In this document: positions 43,667 to 56,284 of the stretch, piece after piece
Position numbering within the stretch: the stretch's first letter is position 1
How the letters are laid out: every line of letters begins with the position of its first letter
From: Bagarius yarrelli
Lineage: Eukaryota > Chordata > Actinopteri > Siluriformes > Sisoridae
DNA: 64,000 nucleotides
Assembly (NCBI GenBank): GCA_005784505.1
Contig: VCAZ01000012.1
Location: 1,393,043 to 1,457,042, forward strand
Direction of reading: 5' to 3'
Position numbers and translations under genes: made by a program
Notes under the pieces: generated by a model
The model's input: only the letters and a program-made list of their open reading frames with translations
Database searches by the model: none
Told to the model about the DNA's origin: nothing

Positions 43667-45632
43667 ACGGGAAGCTGGACAAAAAATGTGTATGTAGGTC
43701 TTTAAACTTTTAAAAAGCATGTTATTTAAGGGGGAAATCTAATTGGCTTGTTTTAAGTTTCTCTCATGGTGCCGTTCCTTCCATTGTTGTTGTAAGCAAA
43801 TCAATATTATTTTTTTTATATTTTGACCCCATGTGATTAGACGGTTCTTAAAGAGTCTCATTCCCACTTAGCTGAGGTGCGATGTAAGTCATGCCTGTTA
43901 TTGATTTCTTTTTATGAGTATCACAGCCTTTATCTCTAAATCTGATTTAAATGTCAGAATTATTTGACTGATTGTCTTGATTCCTTAATTTCTGATAATA
44001 AACTCACATTAAACTCAAATTAACTGATTCGTGTTATATATTTCTTGCATTTGACTATAACAATTGATGTAAACATTTTGAATATTTTAAAAATGTTGAT
44101 GTATGGTTTTATATGTTACGATACATCATCACTATCCGCTATTTACAGGCCTGCATTACTAACAGTATTAACAGCTGATTTTTTCACACCACCAAAAAAG
44201 GTTTTTAGCACCAGCCACCACTGGTGTACAGCAGTTACTCATGAGGTTTTTAGTAACTGCCTGAGTGGTTTAAATTAGTCCCTTACTAAAAAGGCTTCTT
44301 ACTAAAATCTATAATAACTGCATAGATTGGATAACGGATTTCGCTAGCAATTTTGGGCTCTATGTAAGAATATGTGCTTGGGCTTTCTACCACACACACA
44401 TTCCACACTGTTACTACTAATAATACAGACCTCTGGGGGCCCCTAAAGTTCATGAGCCCATAGAAACGTACTAGCGGTGCCCCTGGATTGGATTCCTGCA
44501 AACAATACAAACAAACAAAAACTTATTTTAAATAGACTTTAATACCCACTTCAGGTTTAATTCCCGATCCGGATATGTCGTGCGGAGACATGGTGGATGG
44601 CAGTCTTTGTGACGTGATTTGTTTATAACACTGAGCTGTTTTTTTGTCTCTGATCCAGCTCGCTCTGAGGAACGCTCTGAGATATTTTCCTCCGCCTCTG
44701 CATGCGACTTTGGCTCCTGAATTTGCACAGGAGCTCAAAGACTATGGACACATTTACATGTATCGGTTCTGCCCTAGTTTACACATGAGGTACAAACACA
44801 CACACACACACACACATACATTATCTATGTATTTATGGACACCAACCAAATTTAGAATGATTTGTTTTTTTCTACATCTGAACTTTATTTGATAATAATG
44901 TCATAAATTAAATGATTGTACTGGATATCCCAGCCGTTTTCGCTTGGGTTAAACTCGTGTATAATGTAAGTCTACTTAGATTTGTCAAATTATTGAAAAA
45001 GAATTGTAATAAAAGCCTTAAATCTCTACAGTTCGGTCTTCCTTTCATAACAGAAGCTATAAAGTTAGAAATAATATAATTAATATGACTCCATCAGAGG
45101 AAACTCTGTCTGTGTCTTTACACCTTTACTGAAGCCATAAAAAAGTTTTATTATTAGTCATTTCTATATAAATACTGTACATAAATATACATAACAATTC
45201 TGAAGCTATTATGAGTCTAAAAAGGAAAGTAAGGTTAGAGTAAAAGGCTTCCCTGCATCGAAACACATCGCCGCTTTCGGCTATTTTCAGATGATGAGTT
45301 GTCTCTTACGCAGGCTTATAGCATACAAAGTGTCCATCGTATGCAGGTGGAGGTAGTGGATCATCCGGAAACTGGGTTTTTTTTCATACTAAGGATTCGG
45401 ACATACTTCTCGTCTCGTATACTCAGTTTCGCGTACTATATATTATGGAAATGCGCGATGTTGGATGGAGCCTAAACTCTTTCTATACAACCATTTTTAT
45501 TTAAAGAAATATATAATATATTTGATAGTAGATAATAGATCAAATATAGAAAGCGCCATAAATATTAGGATAGAAAGCATAATAAATCTAATGATTTTCA
45601 GTTCAGAGTGGGGTATTCAGTGTAAATAAAAG

Positions 45633-45683
<51 letters not shown>

Positions 45684-48374
45684 ATATATATAAACTTCTG
45701 TCATTATGATTATTATTATTATTAGTAAAAGTATTATATTACCATCATGCAATGATTTTGATTTTGTGTTTAATTATTTTTCTATTAATGATTATTTTAT
45801 CAGTGAAAAGATGACGCATTTTATCAGTTCCTGTTGTGAAATGTATGCATTAATAAGTTACGTTTGATCTTAAAAACCATCATGTGTGTGTGTTTCAGGG
45901 CATATCCCATCGATCAGTACCCCTGTAACACCAGACAGGCAGCAGCCATCATGCACATGATCATGAATAATCTGGATCCTGCTGTAGCGCAGGTACACAC
46001 ACACACATCCACACTCTCACACCGTACATACACATCCCTCACTCCTCACTCCTTACTCTGCTCTTACTCAGACCAGATCAAACACCTGAAAACCAAAATA
46101 AACTCTCACCACCAGATGTTATACAGCTGTAATATACAAATATTAGTCCATTTAACGTCTGATTATATTTTTTCCTCTGAAATTCCAGCAATATACATTT
46201 ATTTACAAACTGTGGAGTAATTGGTTATTCATCTTTATTCATATGTTATTATTGTAATATTACAGTTGCCATTGCAGAGTAAGTAAAGAAGAAAACTCAA
46301 CATGTCATGATGTTAATGTGTTAATGTTCTATAACATCTAAATTATTTCTTGACCACTTTTTAATAAATAAAAAATATTCTACATTTAATTTAGCTATAA
46401 TTACATTAAATGCATTGGACCTGTAAAACAAGTCACTTCCTGTTTCCTTACAGCAACTTTAAACTCCTCTATCTTAGGCAAAGAAAACATAGCAAAGAAA
46501 GTATAACATAAAATATATACATATAAAAATGTTTTGTGAGAAAAATTCAAATGAAAAATAATAAAAAGAAAATAAAGCGGTGTGTATGAACAGATCTAAA
46601 ATACAACACTGGATATTCTGCTGTGTGTGTGTGTTAGCACTTTGTCCAGTAATCATGTTATATATCCACTAATCAGCCTCTCATTCACGTCTGTGTCACG
46701 TCCCAGTTCCCACAGGAGCTGGTCACCTACGGAGGAAACGGACAGGTGTTCAGTAACTGGGCTCAGGTAACGTCTCTGTAGCAGAAAATGTCATTTTATT
46801 TGCCACACATGCAATCGTACACGATGTGAAGTCAAAAGTAAAGAAACATTCACGACAAAACAAATACTATTAAACAGTGGTGGTCATTCAATAGGGGGTG
46901 CTGAGCTACAAAGCTACCAAAGAAAAAAGCTACCTACTATGTTAACAATAAATTGAAAATATACCACAAATTAATAATAAAATAAAACCATTGAGTTGTA
47001 CTATTGCACTGTTAGTCATATGATCACTGATTAAAAAAAGGTGATTGAGTGCGAGCTCTCGACTTTATACGATGTATAAGTTCCCTTTTCTCTCTCTAGT
47101 GGACAGTGTTAGTATTGCAGCCTTCATCTCTAAATGATGAATGATTTGAATGATTATCTTGATTAATTATAAACTAATAATAAAACCCACATTGAACTCA
47201 GATTCCCGCAGTTACTATAACATTATCACTTTAAATATTTTACAACCCAAATTCCAGGAAAAACATTATTTAAACTTTAATTAGTGGCTTAGTGGTTAGC
47301 ACTGTTGTTTAACAGCAAGAAGGTCCTGGGTTCAATTCCCCTGCAAGGGTCCTTCTGTGTGGAGCTTGCATGTTCTCCCCATGCTTGGGTTCTCTGGTTT
47401 CCTCCCACAGTCCAAGAACATGTATGTTAGATTGATTGAAGATTCTAAATTGCCCGTGAGTGTGATGGACTGTCCAGGGTGTCTGCCTTTTGCCCTTTCA
47501 GAGATTATATATATTTATGATTCCTGTTAAAAGGCAGAAACAGCAATAAACGTTGAAAAGATTCAGCTGGAAGAACATTTAGTAACTAATTCAGTTAATT
47601 GTTATCAGATCTGTAACATGATCAGGTATAAATGGCATGTCTTAGAGGGACAGAGTCTGTCAGAGGTGAAGATGGACAGAAGTTCTCCAATCCGTGAAAG
47701 AGTGTAAAAACATTGTGCAATACTTAAAAAAAATGTTCCTCAATATCAAATCACAAATCTCATCATCTACAGTACCTGGAGAAAGCTCTGAAGACCTTTG
47801 TTGGATGTTTGTGGTCTTCGGGCCGCAGGATTCTGTGATTGACATTTGAAAAAAAAAAGTCCCACATTTCCCGGGATTCGTCTTGTCGGTAGCAGTAATA
47901 ATACGTCATCATCATTAGTCGGATTTTTCAGTTTGTTTGCATTACCTGTATAAAGTGTACAGTGCGGAAATGACGTGAAAATATGCAGTAAAATACACGC
48001 AAAACATGTCAATACACATTCTGTGTGTGTGTGTGTTTAGTTCTGGCTGGTGTTTCAGTATCTCAGCTCTATGACTGAAGAGCAGACTCTGGTGATGTAC
48101 AGCGGTCATCCGCTCGGCCTGTTTCCCAGTCTTCCCTCTTCCCCACGCTGCGTCATCACTAACGGCATGGTAACACACACGCACACACACACACAAACAT
48201 CACACATCACCTCAGTCGCTACTCGATTCTGACCTTCTGCTTTTGTGCAGGTCATTCCGAACTATTCCTCCAGGGAGCACTATGAGAAGATGTTTGCTTT
48301 GGGGAACACCATGTGAGACACATTCACTCTGAATTGTTTATCCTGAATACGTTGTTTGTGGAAGCTAATTTTAT

Positions 48375-48423
<49 letters not shown>

Positions 48424-49871
48424 CAGGTATGGACAGATGACTGCAGGAAGTTACTGTTACATTGGGCCTCAGGGCATCGTTCACGGCACACTGGTAACAA
48501 ACAGATGACACATTCCGTTGCCGTTTTTCAGTGTAAAGCGTCTGATTATCCTGGAGTCTGATCTAGACTTGTTGCCATGGTTACATTTATCAAATCAAAT
48601 CATATTAACTATGATTACAATTTTGATACATGGACACACACATATCATCCAGACAGATGTTTTTTTGTGTTTGTGTGTGTTTATTCTGTATCCATGCTAT
48701 AAATTATTATTATTATTATTATTATTTTACCGTAGTACTGAACAGAATTCTGGATTCTGATTGGTCAGAAGGTGTTAATTAGTTCTCTTTTCCATAGTAA
48801 CTGTTTATAACTAGAGAAAAGCTTTCACTGTGCAGCAGAAACACATTTAAATCCCTGTAACTTTATGATATTTATCTGTTTTGGTCAGTACGCACAAGTT
48901 CAAACCTCCGAATCAGAACCAATGGCTGACATGGATTTTGTCTCTGTTGCTCTGTAGCTGACGGTGTTGAACGCAGGACGTCGCTACCTCGGCACTAGCG
49001 ACCTGAGAGGACGTGTGTTTGTGTCGTCCGGTTTGGGTGGGATGAGTGGAGCACAAGCCAAAGCTGCCGTCATCGCTGGCTGTATCGGCGTCATTGCAGA
49101 GGTGAGATCTTGCTAAGTGAATCTGGTCCTACAGCTCAGCTGGTGATGAGCTTCAGTGTAATCATGAGCAGATATCTGGCTTCTGCTCTTGAAGTGACCC
49201 AACTGTGGAGCAGTTGCTCAAAGGATCAGGATTCATGCACTTCCACTGCCAAGCTGCCACTCTTGGGCGCTTAATCAGGGCAATAAATGCTTTCGGCTCG
49301 GGGGGTGGGCGGGGGCTGTTTCATTGATGACCCTGATACAGAATTGAGTGGCAGTGGTAGTTTAATGCTTAAGGTGTTAAACTGCTGATCAGAAGATCAT
49401 AGATTCAATTCTCAGCACCACCAAGCTGCCACTGCAAATAATCAATGCCACAATTTAATTAAGAGGTGGTAACTTGGTGGATCTTCCAAGCAGCAGTCCA
49501 ACACCTTACCCACTGAGCTACCACTTTCACACAGAAAACATAATTCTCGGTGTGTTATAGAATCCAGCCAACAGGTTATTATAATCTACATTTACAGCAT
49601 TTGGCATACGTCCTTATCCAGAATTTAAGCAATTAGGGGTTAAGGGCCTTGCTCAGGGGCCCAGTAGTGGTGGCTTGGTGGAGCTGGGAATTGAACCCAC
49701 AGTCTTCGAGTTAGTAGTCTAACACCATAAGCCACCACATTCCCACCTTATAATTATCATGTATAAGTTCCTTAATCATCAATGTTACCATGTTAACAGT
49801 AAGTTAAATATATACTGCAAATTCCACTGTCAGTTATGTTATGGTTTGTTTTGTAACACATAACTGTATTA

Positions 49872-49912
<41 letters not shown>

Positions 49913-52900
49913 ACCATGTGATTTGAGCATGAGCTCTAATTGGCTTTTTTCAATTTTTTTCACGTGAGCAAATCGATGTTATATTTGTTGGCCTCATTTG
50001 ATTGGACCATTGCAGAGTCTTTTCTTTTAGTTTGTCCCTCTAGTGGACAACACGAGTATTACAGCCTTCATCTCTGAATCGGATTGATGTAAATAGCTAA
50101 ATTATTTGAATAATTATTTTAATTACTTAATTACTGATAATAAACCAACATTGAACTGAAATTCACCGATTCGTGCTACGTTTTCTTGCATTCGTTAACA
50201 GTTTTATTGCCTTTTCAATATTTTAGCTAGCAGTTATAACTAACACTGTGATCTAAACCCCGACATTTATTAATCCGCTGTGTGTTCTGTGCTGCAGGTT
50301 GATGAAGCTCCTCTGAGAAAGAGGCATGAGCAGGGCTGGGTGATGGAGGTTGCCAAGGACCTCGACCACTGCATCCAGCGCATCAGGTTCCTCACACACA
50401 CACCACACACACACACACACTTAATATTCACCATGTCTTCTCTACACAAACCCAAAAACAGTGGTTTAAATCCAGTCTCGATCCAATCACGCAAACACAC
50501 CCCACAAAATCAGTGCTGGATTAATGAAAAAAATAAAACATGCTTCCAGATTTTCAGTGTGTGTTCAGGTGTGTGTTAAAAGTGTGTGATGTTTAACTTG
50601 GTTTTTATTTCGTCACAGGGAAGCAAGAAAATCCAAGCTGGGGCTGAGTTTGGGTTACCATGGCAACATTGTGGCATTGTGGTAAGTGTGTGTGTGTGTG
50701 TTTGATCTGAAGGTGAGTGTATCTGTTTGATCTGTGTGTGTGTTTGTGTGTGTGTGTGTAGGGAGCGTCTCTGGCAGGAATATGAGCAAACAGGTGAATT
50801 ACTGGTGGATTTGGGTTCTGATCAGACGTCCCTACACAACCCGTTCAGCGGCGGTTATTACCCCGTCCAGCTCGGCTTTAAACAAGCCAACCAGCTTATG
50901 AAAACTGACCCTCAGAAATTCAGAAACACTATACATGAGAGGTACACACACACACACACACACACCCACACACCTGGGTTATTGAAACGGATGCATTTAA
51001 AAAATATATTTTATTAAAAATCAAATGCTGCGACAAAAACAGCATAAAAAAAAAAAGGTGTCAGACTGCTGGTCAGACCACATGGGTTCGATTCCCAGCA
51101 CTATCGATCTGCTGGGCCCTTAAGCAAGGCCCTAACTCTCAATTGGAAAAATAGAAATGCCTGAAATGAGGTGTTAAACTTGCCGCAGTGTGAACGCTGA
51201 GCTTCTGTCCTCAGTCTCCGGAGACACGTGGCAGCCATCAATAAGCTCTGTGAGAAAGGGATGTTCTTCTGGGATTACGGCAATGCTTTTCTCCTGGAGG
51301 CCAAACGAGCAGGTGAGTGTTACAGTGTGCTAAAGCTTCATCTCAGCGTCCTCCTCCTCATCCTCTCCATACTTCTTCTCTTTTCCTCCTCTTCTTCATC
51401 CAACTCATTCTTCACATTCTCTTCATCCTTCTATTCATCTTCTTCTTTCTGCCCTCATTGTCTCTCTCTACATATTTTTCCTTCTTCTCTTCATCTTCCT
51501 CGTCCCCTTATCTATTTTTCTTCTCCCCCTTCTCCTGTTTACCTGTTGGTAATTTTTTATAAGCTTTCTGACATTCTTCACCTCATCTTCCTTTCGCTCT
51601 TTATCTCTCTTCTTTTTCCCTTTCTTTCTCCTCCTTTTAATCTATCTTATCTTTCTCCTTATCTTTCTTAGCCTCATCTTCCTCCTACTTCTCATCATTC
51701 TCCTTCTCCCTTTTCTTTTTCTCCTTTTCATCCTTCTGCTCTTCTTAATTTTTCTATTTTTACTCTTTTATGGTCCTCCTATTTATCCTTCTTCTTATTC
51801 TTCTCTTTCTTCCCCCTCCTTTTCCTCTTTCCTACTGTTTTCTGCTTTCTTTTTCACTTTCTTTCTTTTTTCTTTTTTTCTTCCTACCTTCCTTTCAGTC
51901 CTCCCTTTCATCCTTTTCTTCCCGTCCTCCCTTCCTTTCTTGCCCGCCTCCTTTCATTCCTTTCCTTTCCCCTTCTCCTTCCCCGTCCCCATTCCTTCCA
52001 TTCCCTTTTCCTCCCCTCCTGTCCCTTTTCTTTTCTGTCTGTCCTGTCCTGTTCTGTCCTTTCCTTTCCTTCCCTACCCTTCCTTACCCATCCCTTCCCT
52101 TCCTCTTTATCTGGACATATGTTAAGCTGTGCCTGTTGTCTGAATGTACCAGGTGCTGAGGTGGAGAAGACAGGAGGAGGTGCTACAGAGTTCAAATATC
52201 CTTCATACGTCCAACACATAATGGGGTGAATCACTAACACAGACACATTCAATAACACAGCAGGGCCCAGGCACAGGCACAGGCACAGGTGCAGGTGCAG
52301 GTGCAGGTGCAGATCTAAACCCAGAACTATCAGTTCACTGCTCACATCCTTTTCATTATATATAGTATAATAATACTATTTCTGCTACTACCACAGCTGC
52401 TACTACAGCAATAGATCTGGTAACACTTTACTATAAGGTGCAAAAAATAGTCAAACACTACATGGGCAAATGTTTTTGGACACCTCATCAGCACATCCAC
52501 ATCAGTGTGTCGTCTCCCAAACCGTTGCGAGAAAGACTAAGTCGCACAGTTGTCTTAATAAACTGGAACACCAACTGCACCCCAGACCTCCTCACCTCAA
52601 CATTAGTGTCTGATCTCCTTATACTATTATAACTGAATGAACACAGTCACATGACCCAATCTAGTGGAAAGAGCTTCCAGAAGTGTGGAGGTGAATATAG
52701 GAGGAAGAGTGGGAAAACATCTGGAATAATAAAACACATACAGATGTGGTGGTAAGGTGTCCCAATACTTTTGTCTATATAGTGTATCTTGAGTGTGGTT
52801 TGATGGAGCACCTTCTATGTTCTTGATCGGCCTTGAAGTTTACACAGGATTATAGGATCCTGTGTCACACTGTTTAATGGAAAAGCTGTACTTTCACTTG

Positions 52901-54265
52901 CTGGGTCTGACCTTCGCCCTCTGTGTGTAGAGATATTTTCTCTCTGGGTTTCGGGCCGTTCCGCTGGGTGTGTACGTCGGGGAACCCCAATGATCTAGCG
53001 CAGACTGATAACATCGCCACTACAGTGCTGGAAGAGATCAGCACCACTGTTAGCGAGCGGGTTCGACAGCAGTACAGTGACAACATCCGCTGGATCCGTC
53101 AGGCTGGAAAACACCACATGGTACGGTCCAGTTTAGAGTCCTGTGGACAAAAAGGTCTTCGGGTTCATGTTTGAGCAGCAATAAAAGATACTGCACATGA
53201 TATTTTTAATCGTTTTATATTCATGCAAATGTTTTGAGCCATGTTCGGATGGGATTAGTTTTACATGGGGGGGGGGGCCGTACAATTATTATATATAAAT
53301 ATAAGAAATGGGGAAAATATCACAACACATAGTGTACATGATGTTACGGCTGTTTTTAAGTCTTTAGAGGGATGAATCTCAGCATTAGATCATTCCTTCA
53401 CTGGCACTAAGAGACTCAAACCCTGTTCCAGCATGACAATGACCCTGATCTCCATGAAGTCATGCTGTGTTCTGATTGGAGTGGAAGAACTCTCATGCCC
53501 TGCACAGACTCTAACTCAACTCCACTGAACACCTTTGGGATGAACTGGAGGTACAGCCTCCTTGACATCCCAACCTGAGGTCTGATCTCCATGTGGACTG
53601 TGTAAAGGGACACAAATCCCCACAGCCATGTTCTAATATCTATTAAAGGAGACCAGTCGAGCTCATTATAACACGAACGAGAGAATAAATCTGGAAACTG
53701 TTGTTTATCAGAAACATATTATGGCTATGATAGTATATATATATATAAAACCTATCCTAATAACCTGCAGGAAAAGAAAGTTTACACATTTTCGATTACT
53801 TTATGTGAAATGTGTTTATTTACTTGTAGTATTGGGGAAATTGGTAGCTTAGTGGTTAATGTGTTGGCCTGCTGACCAAAAAATTGTGAGGGCGGTTCCC
53901 AGCACCACCACAGTGCCACCGCGGGGCCCCTGAGCAAGGCCCTTAACCCCTAACCACCCAGTTGGGATAAATGAGATAAACGCTTTGGATAAGGGAGTCT
54001 TATCAAGGCTCCTAAGAGTGTTTGATTTTACTAAGAACTGCTCCATATATCTACAGATAAGCTTCCTGACATGTTGATTGAACACACAGGTTGATGTCTC
54101 TCTCTCTCTCTCTCTCTCTGTCTATTCTTTTTCTCTCTCTCTTTTCTGTCTCTCTCTTTTTTCTCTCTTTTTCTCTTTTTTCCTCTCTCTCTCTTTCTCT
54201 CTTTTTTGTCTCTCTCTCTTTTCTCTCTCTCTCCCTCTCTCTCTCTCTTTGTCTCTCTCTCTCTT

Positions 54266-54355
<90 letters not shown>

Positions 54356-54421
54356 CTCTCCTCTATCTCTCTTTGTCTCTCTCTCTCTCTAGCTCTCTCG
54401 TCTCTTTGTCGCTCTCTCTCT

Positions 54422-54459
<38 letters not shown>

Positions 54460-54610
54460 TTGTCTCTCTCTCTCTCTCTCTGTCTCTCTCTTTCTCTCTC
54501 TCAGGTGGTTGGCGCTCAGGCTCGTATTCTTTACTCAGACCAGAGGGGAAGAGTTTCTATCGCTTTGGCTATAAACCAGGCCATTGCAGACGGCAGAGTC
54601 ACGGTGACAC

Positions 54611-54652
<42 letters not shown>

Positions 54653-55911
54653 CACCTTTACAAAACCACTCGTAGTGGGTTATACTGACAAATCTACAGA
54701 CAAGTTCAAGTAAAATCTGGTCCAGACTTGGTAATTCCACTCTTGTATACTTGGCTTAGACTGACGAGAACGTGGTACCTTGTAATTTTTTTACCGGATA
54801 TAAAATAAAACTAGTTAAGTTTTAAAGTTTACTAAACTTAAACCTTAATAATACTTTTAGTTATCTTTGATCAACTGAAAAAGAAGACTAGTGAAACATA
54901 ACTAGTCCACTAATAGTGTTTGTATGGACTTTTATGATAAAAAGTGTTCCGTTAGACGCTTAAAAAACTATTAAATCTTCCTGGTCCAGGGTTGCCATGT
55001 ATGACATCCCCCATCTGGGCAATATAAAGGAGAGAATTTCACTATGCAGTAATGTAAATGTGATAGTTAAAGACTTTTATTCTACAGTATTTGTTTTAGT
55101 AGACTTCAAAGTGGTCTTTTATGATTAAAAGTGTTTTAGAAGAAAATAACTCGTCTCTTTGAAACCTTAAAAAAACTATTAAATCTTCCTGGTCCAGGGT
55201 TGCCATGTCATATATCATATCCCCCCAACTGAGCAATGTAAAGGAGAGAATTTCACTATAACCTTTTTGACATTAGCTTGTATGTTAGCTTGTAGTTACA
55301 ACACAATATTCATCACAGCTTGAGGGATTATTTCTCAGGACAGGGCAGATACTTCCGCAGCTCACTATAAGAGACATTACTGTCTCCAGGCTCCTGTAGT
55401 GATCAGCAGAGATCATCATGATGTCAGTGGCACCGACAGTCCATTCAGAGAGACGTCCAATATATACGATGGGTCTGCTTTCTGTGCAGGTACACACACT
55501 GTACACACACCCACACACACAAAACACATCGGAAAAAGAGCCACTCCTCTTTAACATGCGTGTGATTGGGTTTCGTAGATATGGCGGTGCAGAACGTCAT
55601 CGGTGACGCTTTCCGGGGTGCCACATGGGTCGCTTTGCATAACGGAGGCGGAGTCGGCTGGTAGACACACATCACTTTATTTTCTCTTCTGTATAAACAC
55701 TGACAGGCGACGGGTTTGTTACAGATTAAGTTTAATGCAGTGATTCTAATTATTTTTTGCTGGCCCTCCTTTTGCAGAATAACAAATGTAGTTCCATCAG
55801 GTTCTGTCTGTCTTTCCGTTCCCCTAATTATTAATGTATGTGTCTATCTTTTCTAAATATTAATCAAATTATCTGTCTATCTCTCTCTCTACCTATCTAT
55901 CTATCTATCTA

Positions 55912-55959
<48 letters not shown>

Positions 55960-56001
55960 CCTATTTGTCTGACTGTCTGTCTGTCTCCCTGTCCTTTTGT
56001 C

Positions 56002-56059
<58 letters not shown>

Positions 56060-56063
56060 GATT

Positions 56064-56146
<83 letters not shown>

Positions 56147-56197
56147 TTTTCTGTATGTATATCTGTGTGTCCATCTATCTACCGATTTATCTGTCTG

Positions 56198-56284
<87 letters not shown>

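Noticed and set aside
51228..52159. Long Ser/Phe/Pro-rich frames after uroc1 exon 12
   Set aside because: Only the first ~28 codons are exon 12; the rest is the intronic polypyrimidine tract.
54091..54675. 194-codon Ser/Leu-rich frame
   Set aside because: It is the CT microsatellite; its last ~45 codons only overlap uroc1 exon 15 after the acceptor.
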